This document shows, in pieces, positions 1 through 7,786 of a DNA stretch of 64,000 bases. How positions within the stretch are numbered: the stretch's first letter is position 1; each line of letters begins with the position of its first letter. The position numbers were made by a program, and so were the translations under genes. Origin of the DNA: Chitinophaga varians (GTDB lineage: Bacteria; Bacteroidota; Bacteroidia; Chitinophagales; Chitinophagaceae); contig NZ_JACVFB010000003.1 of assembly GCF_014529945.1 (NCBI RefSeq), positions 62,001-126,000 on the forward strand. Direction: 5' to 3'. Under the pieces are notes generated by a model. That model searched no databases. It was not told where the DNA came from and was given only the letters and a program-made list of their open reading frames with translations.

Positions 1-664
1 CCATCAGCACAAATGCAGCGGTGGCCAGCATGGCGCCTCCCAGGTCAATACTCCCTTTACGGTGTTTTCCTTTCAACAACAGCGAAGGACTCAGCGCCAG
101 CACCACCAGCCCGATGGGGATGTTAATCAGGAACACCCAATGCCACGAAAGCCACTGGGTAATGGCGCCGCCGAGGAATACGCCCGCCGATCCGCCGGCG
201 GCGGCGGAGGCGCCCCAAAAACCGAGCGCTTTGTTCAGCTCTTTGGGATCTGTGAATTTGGTGAGTACCAGGGTGAGCGCCGACGGGGCTATCAGGGCAG
301 AACCTAATCCCTGCAAGGCCCTGCCTATATTCAACGAGGCTTCGGACCAGGCCACGCCCGCCAGCAATGACGCGGCGGAGAGAATAACGAAACCCCACAT
401 AAATATTTTACGGGCGCCGAACAGATCGGAGAGTCTTCCGCCCAGCAGCAGAAAACCGCCGAAGAAAATGACATATGCATTGAAGATCCATTGCAGACCC
501 GACTGTGAATAACCAAGGTCGCTTTTAATGGCCGGCAATGCCACGCCGATGATGGAAGTATCCATGATCACCATGAATTCCGCCATACAGAGCACGAAAA
601 GGGCAGCCCATCGTTTGCGGTAAGGTGCCGCGTGTATCGGCACAACAACTGTTTCTGAAATCAT
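1..664 (-). CDS. MFS multidrug exporter, DHA2/EmrB-QacA type (C-terminus cut by window edge)
   Basis: The reverse strand reads open from the ATG at 664 to the window edge, giving about 221 residues. It begins with a cytoplasmic tail (PYRKRWAALF) and then a helix holding the D of MDTSIIGVALP, as in the first helix of drug:proton antiporters of the 14-helix family. The MFS loop motif GGRLSDLFGARK follows, then GRALQGLGSALIAPSALTL and the antiporter motif region around GFWGASAAAGGSAGVFLGG. It would export drugs or organic compounds across the inner membrane with proton exchange. It starts 24 bp after the TolC-like gene stops, so it is probably the last gene of the efflux operon starting near 6.2 kb. 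Substrate cannot be told from sequence. Confidence 0.88.
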   Translation of the reverse strand, partial: MISETVVVPIHAAPYRKRWAALFVLCMAEFMVIMDTSIIGVALPAIKSDLGYSQSGLQWIFNAYVIFFGGFLLLGGRLSDLFGARKIFMWGFVILSAASLLAGVAWSEASLNIGRALQGLGSALIAPSALTLVLTKFTDPKELNKALGFWGASAAAGGSAGVFLGGAITQWLSWHWVFLINIPIGLVVLALSPSLLLKGKHRKGSIDLGGAMLATAAFVLM

Positions 665-688
665 ATCGTTAATGTTTTTGTAAGATGA

Positions 689-2026
689 TTATTGAAGTTG
701 CAGCAGTCCCTGCGCACGCTGAAGCCGGACGTGGACTACCTTCTGAAGATAGATGGCCTGCAGGTGATTAAGCTTTGCCTGCGTCAGCGCCAGTTCAGCA
801 TCCGTCAGTTCCAGCCGGGTGCTCAGACCGTTGCGGTAGCGGTCGTCCATCATGGTGTAGCTGATCTCTGCCAGTTCAACGGTCCTTTGCTGTATGCGCA
901 GCTGCTCGTTGCTTTCTTTCCATTGCGACAGCAGCGAGGCCAGTTCTGATCTGACCGATTGCGCCAGGTCTTCCTGCCCGATGGTCTCCTGTTTCCGGCG
1001 GATTTCAGCCTGACTGATTTTCGCTTTTATACGGTTGCCATTGAATATGGGCATCGCAATCTGTACGCCCACGAAAGAAGTAGGCGGCCATACATATTGA
1101 CCAAACTTGTAGTTGTCGGCCTGTGCCTGTAGCTGATACTGACCTACGGCGGTTATCTGCGGCAGTCTTTCAGCTTTGGCGATAGCGATCTCCAGTCCGC
1201 TCTTTTCGGTAGACAGCTTTTGTACTGCCATATCATGGCGCCGCTGCACAGCGGTCGTCATAGCGTCAGCCAGCTCATAAGCGTCTGTAGCAAAGGCTTC
1301 CGGGGCGAGGGTGTCAGACAATTCGATGGCGGTGGTGTCATCCATGCCCATCAGTCTTTTGAGTTGTATGCCTGCCACCTCGAGGTTATTATGAAGATAG
1401 GAGATCGATGACCGCAGATTTTCCACCGCGATGAAAGCCCGGAGGGTGTCCTGTTTCAGGCTGCGGCCCTGTGCAAACAGGGAACGGGTGTCTTTCAGCG
1501 CTTTTTCGTTGCGGACGAGGCTCTGCTGGTGGAGCGCTATCTGCGACTGCATCAACAGCATATCAAAATAGGCGACGGATATTTCGGTACCGAGGTTCGC
1601 TTTCAGGTCGGCAGTTTTCTCGCGCTGGATTCTTTCGTCATATACGGCGGCTTTCGTCTGACGCCGTGCGGTTTCGTTGAGCAGCGGCTGGCTGGCGGCC
1701 ACCACGCCATTGAAGGCGTTCTTGCCGCCTACGGCCACGTCCTGTACCGGCTTCGAGGTACCGGCAAAGGAGCCTGGCAGAAAGATGACCTGCCGGTCGA
1801 AATAGCGCAGGTAGCCGCCATTGGCTGCCACATTGGGTAAAAGCCGGCTTTTTGTTTCTCTGGTCACCTCTCTCTGGTGCGTTTCTTCCAACGTCTGTAT
1901 CTGCAACTGCCTGTTGCCGGTGGCGGCCATCGACAGCGCTTCGGCGAGGCTTATTTTTTTGGCTGTCTGCGCGCTGCCGTGAAGGGCAACGAGCAGCAGC
2001 GGTATCATGAGATTACTTGGTTTCAT
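689..2026 (-). CDS. TolC-family outer-membrane efflux channel
   Basis: A 445-residue protein with a signal peptide (ends near HGSAQ) and two long alpha-helical repeats rich in A, Q, E and L, typical of the outer-membrane efflux protein family. The segment near LSLAEALSMAATGNRQLQIQ is the usual first helix, and VAYFDMLLMQSQIALHQQSL and ARRKQETIGQEDLAQSVRSE lie in the coiled-coil periplasmic barrel. Length matches the family (400-500). It would form the exit duct for the RND pump encoded 18 bp upstream in the transcript. It sits third in the order fusion protein, pump, channel, MFS. Confidence 0.9.
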   Translation of the reverse strand: MKPSNLMIPLLLVALHGSAQTAKKISLAEALSMAATGNRQLQIQTLEETHQREVTRETKSRLLPNVAANGGYLRYFDRQVIFLPGSFAGTSKPVQDVAVGGKNAFNGVVAASQPLLNETARRQTKAAVYDERIQREKTADLKANLGTEISVAYFDMLLMQSQIALHQQSLVRNEKALKDTRSLFAQGRSLKQDTLRAFIAVENLRSSISYLHNNLEVAGIQLKRLMGMDDTTAIELSDTLAPEAFATDAYELADAMTTAVQRRHDMAVQKLSTEKSGLEIAIAKAERLPQITAVGQYQLQAQADNYKFGQYVWPPTSFVGVQIAMPIFNGNRIKAKISQAEIRRKQETIGQEDLAQSVRSELASLLSQWKESNEQLRIQQRTVELAEISYTMMDDRYRNGLSTRLELTDAELALTQAKLNHLQAIYLQKVVHVRLQRAQGLLQLQ

Positions 2027-2044
2027 TACTTTATTTTTTTATGA

Positions 2045-5000
2045 TCAACCCGCAGGTGCTGTTTCCACTGCGGATAAAACCTCGTCGGGCTCTTCTTCTA
2101 CCACCTTACGGCGCTTGTTGCCGGACAGGTAGGAATACACAGCAGGGATGATGAACAGGGTGAGGATACCGGCGAAAATTAATCCGCCGGCAATGACGAT
2201 GCCGAGCGACTGACGGCTGTTGTTCGTCATCGCGATCGGCAGGGCGCCGAATATCATGGCCAGAGAGGTCATCAGGATGGGCCGGAAACGCTGCTCTGCG
2301 GCCTGAATAGCGGCATCGAATTTTGAAAGTCCGCTATCTTTCAGGTGATTGGCAAATTCCACGATCAGAATGCCATTCTTGGTGATCAGTCCCACCAGCG
2401 TGATAATACCGATCTGGCTGAACACATTCAGGCTTTGGCTGAACCAATCGAGGCTTAACAGCGCGCCCATTACCGCTGCTGGTACGGTCAGCATAATAAT
2501 CAGCGGATCACGGAGACTTTCAAACTGAGCGGCAAGGATCATGTAAATGAGCAGCAGCGCCAGGATCAACGTAAAGGCAATGTTACCCTGGCTCTCTTCA
2601 TAGTCTCTCGACTGCCCCGCGAGGGAGGTTTTGAAATTAGCGCCCAGCACTTCCTGCTGAATACGTTTCATCTCATCAATCCCTTCTGCAAGGCTTATCC
2701 CCGGCGCTAATCCGGCAGATACTGTAGCAGAAGTATATTGATCATAACGATAGATAGAAGCGGGACTGATGCTTTCTTTGATCGTTACCAGGTTGTCCAG
2801 CGAAATCATTTCACCGCCTGCGGAGCGCACGTAGATCGTTTTGAGATCACTGATTTTATTTCTGTTTTCCCGCTCCAGCTGGCCGATGACTTCATATTGA
2901 CGATCGTTGCGCAGGAAGTAACCATAACGTTGACCCGACAACGAAAGCTGAAGCGCCCGCGCCACTTCCTGTATGGAAACGCCCATCAGCGCCGCTTTCT
3001 GGCGGTCGATGCTGATTTGCAGCTCAGGTTTATTAATTTTCAGGTCGGCATCTACGAACATCAGTTTGCTGCTTTGCCGCGCTGCCTGCAGGAACTTGTT
3101 CAAGGCAGCGGAAACTGTATCCAGCGTAGGGCCCTGCAATACAAACTGCAGCGGCATACCGCCACCGTAGCGTGTTCCGATGGTAGGCGGCAGATAAGGG
3201 AACAGCAGCATTCCTCTGAAGTTGCCGGATGCGGCCGCATACTGGTTATACAGTTGCTGCACCGTCACCTTCCGCTCTTTGGGTTCTTTCAGGTAGATGC
3301 TCTGCACGGCAAAACTGGTCGGCGCCGGTGCAGGGATAAACGACACCGCCACCATAGAATAGGTCTGGTACAGCCCTTCCGTAGAATCATTCACGTACCG
3401 GCCTACTTCAGTCATATGTTTTTTCATATAATCGAAGGACACGCCTTCCGGCGCAATCGCGATCAGGCTCATATTAGAGCGGTCTTCCACGGGCGCCAGC
3501 TCAGACGGCAGTTTCCTGCCCACGGCCCAGATCACGACACCGCCACCTAACAGAAATACCCACGCCATCCAGCGCACCTTCATAAAACGTTTCAACATAT
3601 GTGCGTAACCGTTATTCAGGCGCACAAAGAAAGGCTCGGTTTTTCGTTGGAACCAGTTAGGCCTTTCCTGTTTCTTCAACAGGTAAGCACTCAGCATAGG
3701 CGACAACGTTAGTGCCACAAACGCCGATACCAGCACTGATCCGGACACCACAATGGCGAACTCTTTGAACAGCTGTCCGCTGATACCACCCATGAACACA
3801 ATGGGCAGGAATACGGCGGCCAGCGTAATAGTGGTGGAGATAACCGCAAAGTAGATTTCTTTGGAACCTTTGAATGCCGCCTGTACCGGTGTCATGCCCT
3901 CTTCTACTTTTTTGTAGATGTTTTCCAACACCACAATCGCATCGTCCACCACCAGGCCGATAGCCAATACCAGTCCCAGCAACGTCAGTACGTTAATGGA
4001 AAAGCCTGCGATGTACATAATGAAAAACGCAGAGAGGATAGATACGGGAATAGCCAGCACGGGGATGATGGTAGAACGCCAGTCTCTCAGAAACAGGAAG
4101 ATGATGAGCACCACCAGTCCGAAGGCAATGAAAAGCGTTTCTTCCACTTCTTTGATGGACTCTCTCACCGGCTTGGTGAAATCGAAACCGACGATCAGCC
4201 GGTAATCTTTGGGGATCTCCTTGCGGAGTTGTTCGAGGCGGCGGTAGAATTCATCCACCACTTCGATAGCGTTGGCGCCGCGTTGTATCTGAATGGCGAT
4301 TCCTATGCCTACGCGGTTGGCATTGCCTGTTTCATTGATGATGGCGGTGCGTTCGTTGTGTTCTCCCAGTTCCGCAAAACCGATATCTTTCAGGCGGACC
4401 ACCGAGGTGCCCGACTGTTTGATGATCATTTCGTTGAATTCCGCGGCGGTGGTGAGTCTTCCCATGGTGCGGACACTCAGCTCCGTGGTGCTGCCTTCAA
4501 TTTTTCCGGAAGGGAGGTCCATGTTTTCCCGGAGCAGCGCCATACGGATGTCTTCCGGCGTGAGGCGGTAAGCTGCCAGTTTCACGGGGTCGAACCGCAA
4601 CCGCATCGCGTATTTGTGTTCGCCCACCACGGCCACGCGGTTGATGCCTGGTATGGACTGCATCCGATCTTTGATGACGGTAGCCGCCAGGTGGCTGACT
4701 TCTTTGATGTCTTTGGTGTCACTTTCCACTTCGAGGAAAGCCACGAGGTTGTCTGCGGAACTGGCTTTCTCCACGATAGGCGGATCTACGTCGGCGGGCA
4801 GCTGGTTGCGGGATTTCGCTACCTTGTCACGCACGTCGTTCAGCGCATCTTCCAGGTCCACATCGCGGTTAAATTCCACAGAAATGACGCTGGCCTGCTC
4901 TCTGGATTCAGAGGAGATGGTGCGCACGCCGCCGGCTTCCGCCAGCGACTCTTCTATTGGCCGCGTGATCTTAGAGGCGATGACATCAGGGCTGGCGCCG

Positions 5001-5155
5001 GGATAGAAGGTGACCACAGAGATGACCGGCGCTTCCGTCAGCGGAAACTCCCGGATGCCCAGGTTCTTCCATCCTACCAGTCCCATGATGATGATCAGGA
5101 CGGAGAATACACCTCCCAGAACCGGCTTTTTTATGCTTATTGTTGGTAAGTTCAT
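2045..5155 (-). CDS. RND efflux pump, HAE1/AcrB-like inner-membrane transporter
   Basis: A 1036-residue pump of full family length. The N-terminus MNLPTISIKKPVLGGVFSV is the usual first membrane helix; VVTFYPGASPDVIASKITRP and the porter domain follow. Helix 4 carries the paired acidic residues of proton translocation (GLVVDDAIVVLENI), and helix 11-12 sequence GLITKNGILIVEFAN is typical. The sequence lacks the Met-rich and heavy-metal signatures of CusA-type pumps, so organic or drug substrates are more likely. Works with the fusion protein encoded just upstream (18 bp gap) and the TolC-like channel downstream. Motif matches make the family secure; the substrate is unknown. Confidence 0.94.
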   Translation of the reverse strand: MNLPTISIKKPVLGGVFSVLIIIMGLVGWKNLGIREFPLTEAPVISVVTFYPGASPDVIASKITRPIEESLAEAGGVRTISSESREQASVISVEFNRDVDLEDALNDVRDKVAKSRNQLPADVDPPIVEKASSADNLVAFLEVESDTKDIKEVSHLAATVIKDRMQSIPGINRVAVVGEHKYAMRLRFDPVKLAAYRLTPEDIRMALLRENMDLPSGKIEGSTTELSVRTMGRLTTAAEFNEMIIKQSGTSVVRLKDIGFAELGEHNERTAIINETGNANRVGIGIAIQIQRGANAIEVVDEFYRRLEQLRKEIPKDYRLIVGFDFTKPVRESIKEVEETLFIAFGLVVLIIFLFLRDWRSTIIPVLAIPVSILSAFFIMYIAGFSINVLTLLGLVLAIGLVVDDAIVVLENIYKKVEEGMTPVQAAFKGSKEIYFAVISTTITLAAVFLPIVFMGGISGQLFKEFAIVVSGSVLVSAFVALTLSPMLSAYLLKKQERPNWFQRKTEPFFVRLNNGYAHMLKRFMKVRWMAWVFLLGGGVVIWAVGRKLPSELAPVEDRSNMSLIAIAPEGVSFDYMKKHMTEVGRYVNDSTEGLYQTYSMVAVSFIPAPAPTSFAVQSIYLKEPKERKVTVQQLYNQYAAASGNFRGMLLFPYLPPTIGTRYGGGMPLQFVLQGPTLDTVSAALNKFLQAARQSSKLMFVDADLKINKPELQISIDRQKAALMGVSIQEVARALQLSLSGQRYGYFLRNDRQYEVIGQLERENRNKISDLKTIYVRSAGGEMISLDNLVTIKESISPASIYRYDQYTSATVSAGLAPGISLAEGIDEMKRIQQEVLGANFKTSLAGQSRDYEESQGNIAFTLILALLLIYMILAAQFESLRDPLIIMLTVPAAVMGALLSLDWFSQSLNVFSQIGIITLVGLITKNGILIVEFANHLKDSGLSKFDAAIQAAEQRFRPILMTSLAMIFGALPIAMTNNSRQSLGIVIAGGLIFAGILTLFIIPAVYSYLSGNKRRKVVEEEPDEVLSAVETAPAG

Positions 5156-5173
5156 GATAGATAGTTTGAAGTC

Positions 5174-6238
5174 TTATTTTGAGGCCACTGCCTGTACCGG
5201 TGCGCCATCACCCAGCCGCAGGATATTGGAGACGATGACGCTGTCGCCGTCCTGCAGCCCGGAAGTGATGACGGCATGTGTTTCCGTTCGGCTGCCGATC
5301 ACCACCGGCGACATCCTGGCCGTTCCGCCTTTTTTGACGAAAACAGCGTAGCCGTTGCCGCCTGGAATCAGTGCTTCTGTGGGGATGGTAATGCCTTTGG
5401 CGTCAGCACCGGCCGTAGAGAAGAAGATCCTGGCAGACAGGCCGCCTTTCAGTTTTCCGCCAGGGTTGGCCGCCACGGCCTGCACCAGCATACTTCTGTT
5501 GTCTGCGTCCACACCGGGCTCTGTTGCCTTGATGACAGCGGTATATTCCTCGCTGGAAACGCCTGTGGTGAAATGGACGGTGCCACCTGTCTGAATCAGT
5601 GGCAGGTATTTTTCCGGCACCGCAAAATTGATTTTGATCTGGTTCAGGTCCTGCAGGCTTACCAGCTCTACATTAGGCGCTACATAAGCGCCGGCCACTA
5701 CTTTAGTGATACCTATCCTACCAGCAAAAGGTGCATGGATAGCCGTTTTCGCCAGCTCGGCCTGCAGCAGTTCTTTTTGAGCCTTCAGTACATGTAGCCT
5801 GGTGGCCACTTCATCGTACTCCTGCTGTTTTACCGCTTCTGTTTTCAGCAGCTCAGCGAATCGTTTTTCGTTTATCCCTGCCAGTTCGAGTTCTGCGGAA
5901 AGCTGCTTCAGTCGCGCCTGCAGCTCGGCATCATTGAGCTTGTATAAAAGTTGTCCTTCGGCAACATGGGCGCCGTCCTGAAAGCCCACATGCAGCACAC
6001 GCTGTGGTACTTCGCTTCTGATAGTCACCTCCCGGAAAGGCAGTGTGGTACCGGATATGCTTTCAAGCTGGTGGAGGGCTTCCTCCCTGGCCAGTATTAT
6101 ATCAACGGGAAGTGCCGGTGATGGCGCTGCTGTCACAGTGGCTCCCTTCGGAGCAGACTTGCCGTTGCTGCACGAAGCCAGGAAGCTCGCGGAAACAGCC
6201 AGTGACAACAGGATCGGACAAATGGGAATTCGCAACAT
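5174..6238 (-). CDS. RND membrane-fusion protein (HlyD/AcrA family), lipoprotein
   Basis: Periplasmic adaptor linking the RND pump to the TolC channel. I chose the ATG at 6238 (354 residues) because it gives a signal peptide ending in a lipobox (FLASC); the open frame upstream has no sensible coding character. After it come the barrel-sandwich halves (VPQRVLHVGFQDGAHVAEGQLLYKLND and IHAPFAGRIGITKVVAGAYV), an alpha-hairpin between them with KAQKELLQAELAKT, and the C-terminal membrane-proximal domain. First gene of the four-gene efflux operon. A TAnnTTTG promoter element lies 45 bp upstream of the start. Confidence 0.91.
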   Translation of the reverse strand: MLRIPICPILLSLAVSASFLASCSNGKSAPKGATVTAAPSPALPVDIILAREEALHQLESISGTTLPFREVTIRSEVPQRVLHVGFQDGAHVAEGQLLYKLNDAELQARLKQLSAELELAGINEKRFAELLKTEAVKQQEYDEVATRLHVLKAQKELLQAELAKTAIHAPFAGRIGITKVVAGAYVAPNVELVSLQDLNQIKINFAVPEKYLPLIQTGGTVHFTTGVSSEEYTAVIKATEPGVDADNRSMLVQAVAANPGGKLKGGLSARIFFSTAGADAKGITIPTEALIPGGNGYAVFVKKGGTARMSPVVIGSRTETHAVITSGLQDGDSVIVSNILRLGDGAPVQAVASK

Positions 6239-6282
6239 AACATGGTGATTAATGTGAATGCTTATTGTTTTTTTATTCACCA

Positions 6283-6290
6283 CAAATGTA
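6283..6290 (-). promoter_or_regulatory. Candidate -7 element (TACATTTG) of the efflux operon
   Basis: On the minus strand TACATTTG matches the Bacteroidota -7 consensus TAnnTTTG, 45 bp before the chosen start of the fusion-protein gene. No matching TTTG -33 box lies at the usual 17-23 bp spacing, so this is a single-element call. Confidence 0.4.
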
Positions 6291-6361
6291 GAACCGGCCA
6301 TAGCCCTGTCTATTATACTATAGGCGTAAAGGTTTGTAAGATTATATACCGGGGCCGACCT

Positions 6362-6393
6362 AAAATAAAAAACCCAGGGGGTGAAACCCTGGG
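6362..6393 (-). terminator. Rho-independent terminator after the AraC pair
   Basis: Inverted repeat CCCAGGG/CCCTGGG (6373-6379 with 6387-6393) followed, on the minus strand, by TTTTTTATTTT. It lies about 80 bp after the stop of the second AraC gene and separates that pair from the efflux operon, which must therefore have its own promoter. Confidence 0.75.
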
Positions 6394-6469
6394 CTAAGAT
6401 GTTATTCAATTTCTTTCAGGCTAAAAGCCGGAACCGGTGAGGAGGCTCATGATTTTCCCGGGCTTGACG

Positions 6470-7033
6470 TTATAATTTATCGAGCGCCGTTCGCTTTCCA
6501 CGCCGATGCTGTTTATACGCACTCGGGGCCAGCCCGGCCACCTTTTTGAACTGGTTGCTTAAATAGGCCACGCTGGAATAATTAAGACGGTCGGCGATCT
6601 CACTTAAAGTAAGTTCATCGTAGTCCAGCAGTTCCTTGGCCCGCTCTATCTTCTGGGCGATGTAATACTTCTGAATAGTATTACCGGTGATCTCTGAAAA
6701 AATACCGGAGAGGTAACTGTATGCGCAATTTAAATCTGTACTGAGGATAGCGGAAAGGTTACTGTTGACCTCTTTTTCCTGATGATGCACAAGGTCTATA
6801 ATAATATGTTTTATTCTCTCTACTATCTTTGTTTTTTCATCATCAATCACTTCAAACCCCAATGACATCAGCGTATGGGTCACCTGTTTTTTTTGTGCAG
6901 TAGTAATATGGTGCTTAAAGGTCAATTCCCCCAGCGTCACCTGCTGAAGGCCGATATTCAGTTTTTCAACATGTTGTGCTACCACCATGACGCAGCGGTT
7001 GCATACCATGTTTTTTATGCTGACTTTTTCCAT
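6470..7033 (-). CDS. AraC-family regulator with N-terminal CxxC (HMA-like) domain, copy 1
   Basis: A 187-residue protein with two parts. Residues 1-70 begin KVSIKNMVCNRCVMVV, with Cys11 and Cys14 placed as in heavy-metal-associated domains, and end in GFEVIDDEKTK, where such ferredoxin-like folds close. Residues 85-187 are an AraC DNA-binding domain with two helix-turn-helices (LTLSEIADRLNYSSVAYLSN; FKKVAGLAPSAYKQHR). The effector is unknown; a thiol or metal ligand is an inference from the CxxC. It starts 12 bp after the next gene upstream, a paralogue of the same layout, so the two are one transcript. Their position just before the efflux operon suggests that they control it. Confidence 0.85.
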   Translation of the reverse strand: MEKVSIKNMVCNRCVMVVAQHVEKLNIGLQQVTLGELTFKHHITTAQKKQVTHTLMSLGFEVIDDEKTKIVERIKHIIIDLVHHQEKEVNSNLSAILSTDLNCAYSYLSGIFSEITGNTIQKYYIAQKIERAKELLDYDELTLSEIADRLNYSSVAYLSNQFKKVAGLAPSAYKQHRRGKRTALDKL

Positions 7034-7045
7034 AGGATGATTATT

Positions 7046-7633
7046 TTAAGGCAGGGGCTCTTCTTCCTGTGAAAGAGCGATTTTGGTTTTACGGATTTCT
7101 TTGAAATAGGATGTATTCAGCCCTGTTGTAGCTTTAAACTGTCGTGATAAATGCGCAGCGCTGCTAAATCCCAGTTTATACGCCATGTCGGCGAGGGTTT
7201 CATCGGTATATACCAGCAGCTCCTTCGTTTTCTCTATTCGGTATTCCATGATGTATTTCTCCAGTGTAACATCTTCCGATTCAGAAAAAATCGCGGCAGC
7301 CGTGTCATAGTCTTTGTTGAGCGAATGAATGACCACATCGGAGAAACGGAAGTGGTCCGGGAAATCATAATTGCCTGAATACACCTGCTCCACCAGCATT
7401 TTTATGTCACGCACCAGTTTTGTTTTCCTGTCTTCCAGGAGCGTGAAACCCAGTGCGGCCAGCCTTTTACTGAGCATCACCATATCGGGGGCAGACAGGG
7501 CAGACACCGTAGTCACCTCTCCAAGGTTGATGTTGACCACCGGAATGTCCAGGTCCCGGAACACATCTTTGATAGTAAGGATACATCTGTCGCAAACCAT
7601 CCCTTTGATAAAAACCTTGTAGTTGCTTAGCAT
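7046..7633 (-). CDS. AraC-family regulator with N-terminal CxxC (HMA-like) domain, copy 2
   Basis: Paralogue of the gene at 6470-7033: 195 residues from the ATG at 7633, which has GGGG a few bases upstream; an in-frame TTG nine bases earlier is less likely. Residues 6-20 read KVFIKGMVCDRCILTI with Cys14 and Cys17 as the CxxC pair. The AraC domain follows (ETLADMAYKLGFSSAAHLSRQ, FKATTGLNTSYFKEIR). The linker regions of the two copies differ clearly, so the duplication is old. Probably transcribed first, with copy 1 following after 12 bp. Whether the two proteins form homodimers or a heterodimer cannot be seen. Confidence 0.84.
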   Translation of the reverse strand: MLSNYKVFIKGMVCDRCILTIKDVFRDLDIPVVNINLGEVTTVSALSAPDMVMLSKRLAALGFTLLEDRKTKLVRDIKMLVEQVYSGNYDFPDHFRFSDVVIHSLNKDYDTAAAIFSESEDVTLEKYIMEYRIEKTKELLVYTDETLADMAYKLGFSSAAHLSRQFKATTGLNTSYFKEIRKTKIALSQEEEPLP

Positions 7634-7730
7634 AAGCCCCAATTATTTGAGTTTATGCAAAATTGTCATAAGCCACCGGGATATTGTTATACAATTTTTA
7701 AAAACATTTATATTATTGTTGGTATGACAT

Positions 7731-7771
7731 AAAAGGAAACGGGTTACAGTTGCTGTAACCCGTTTCCTTTT
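7731..7771 (-). terminator. Strong hairpin terminator after the WG-repeat gene
   Basis: Perfect 19-bp inverted repeat (7731-7749 with 7753-7771) around a TTG loop, with flanking AAAA/TTTT that would serve as U-tract. It lies 16 bp beyond the stop of the minus-strand gene at 7787. Confidence 0.85.
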
Positions 7772-7786
7772 ATGGATAAAATATGA

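Noticed and set aside
4229..5149. 306-residue plus-strand open frame
   Set aside because: Lies entirely antisense to the RND pump gene; His- and Arg-rich composition typical of a shadow frame.
2045..5155. Heavy-metal (CusA-type) pump because of the metal-domain-like regulators nearby
   Set aside because: The pump has HAE1/AcrB-like sequence and no Met-rich metal path motifs.
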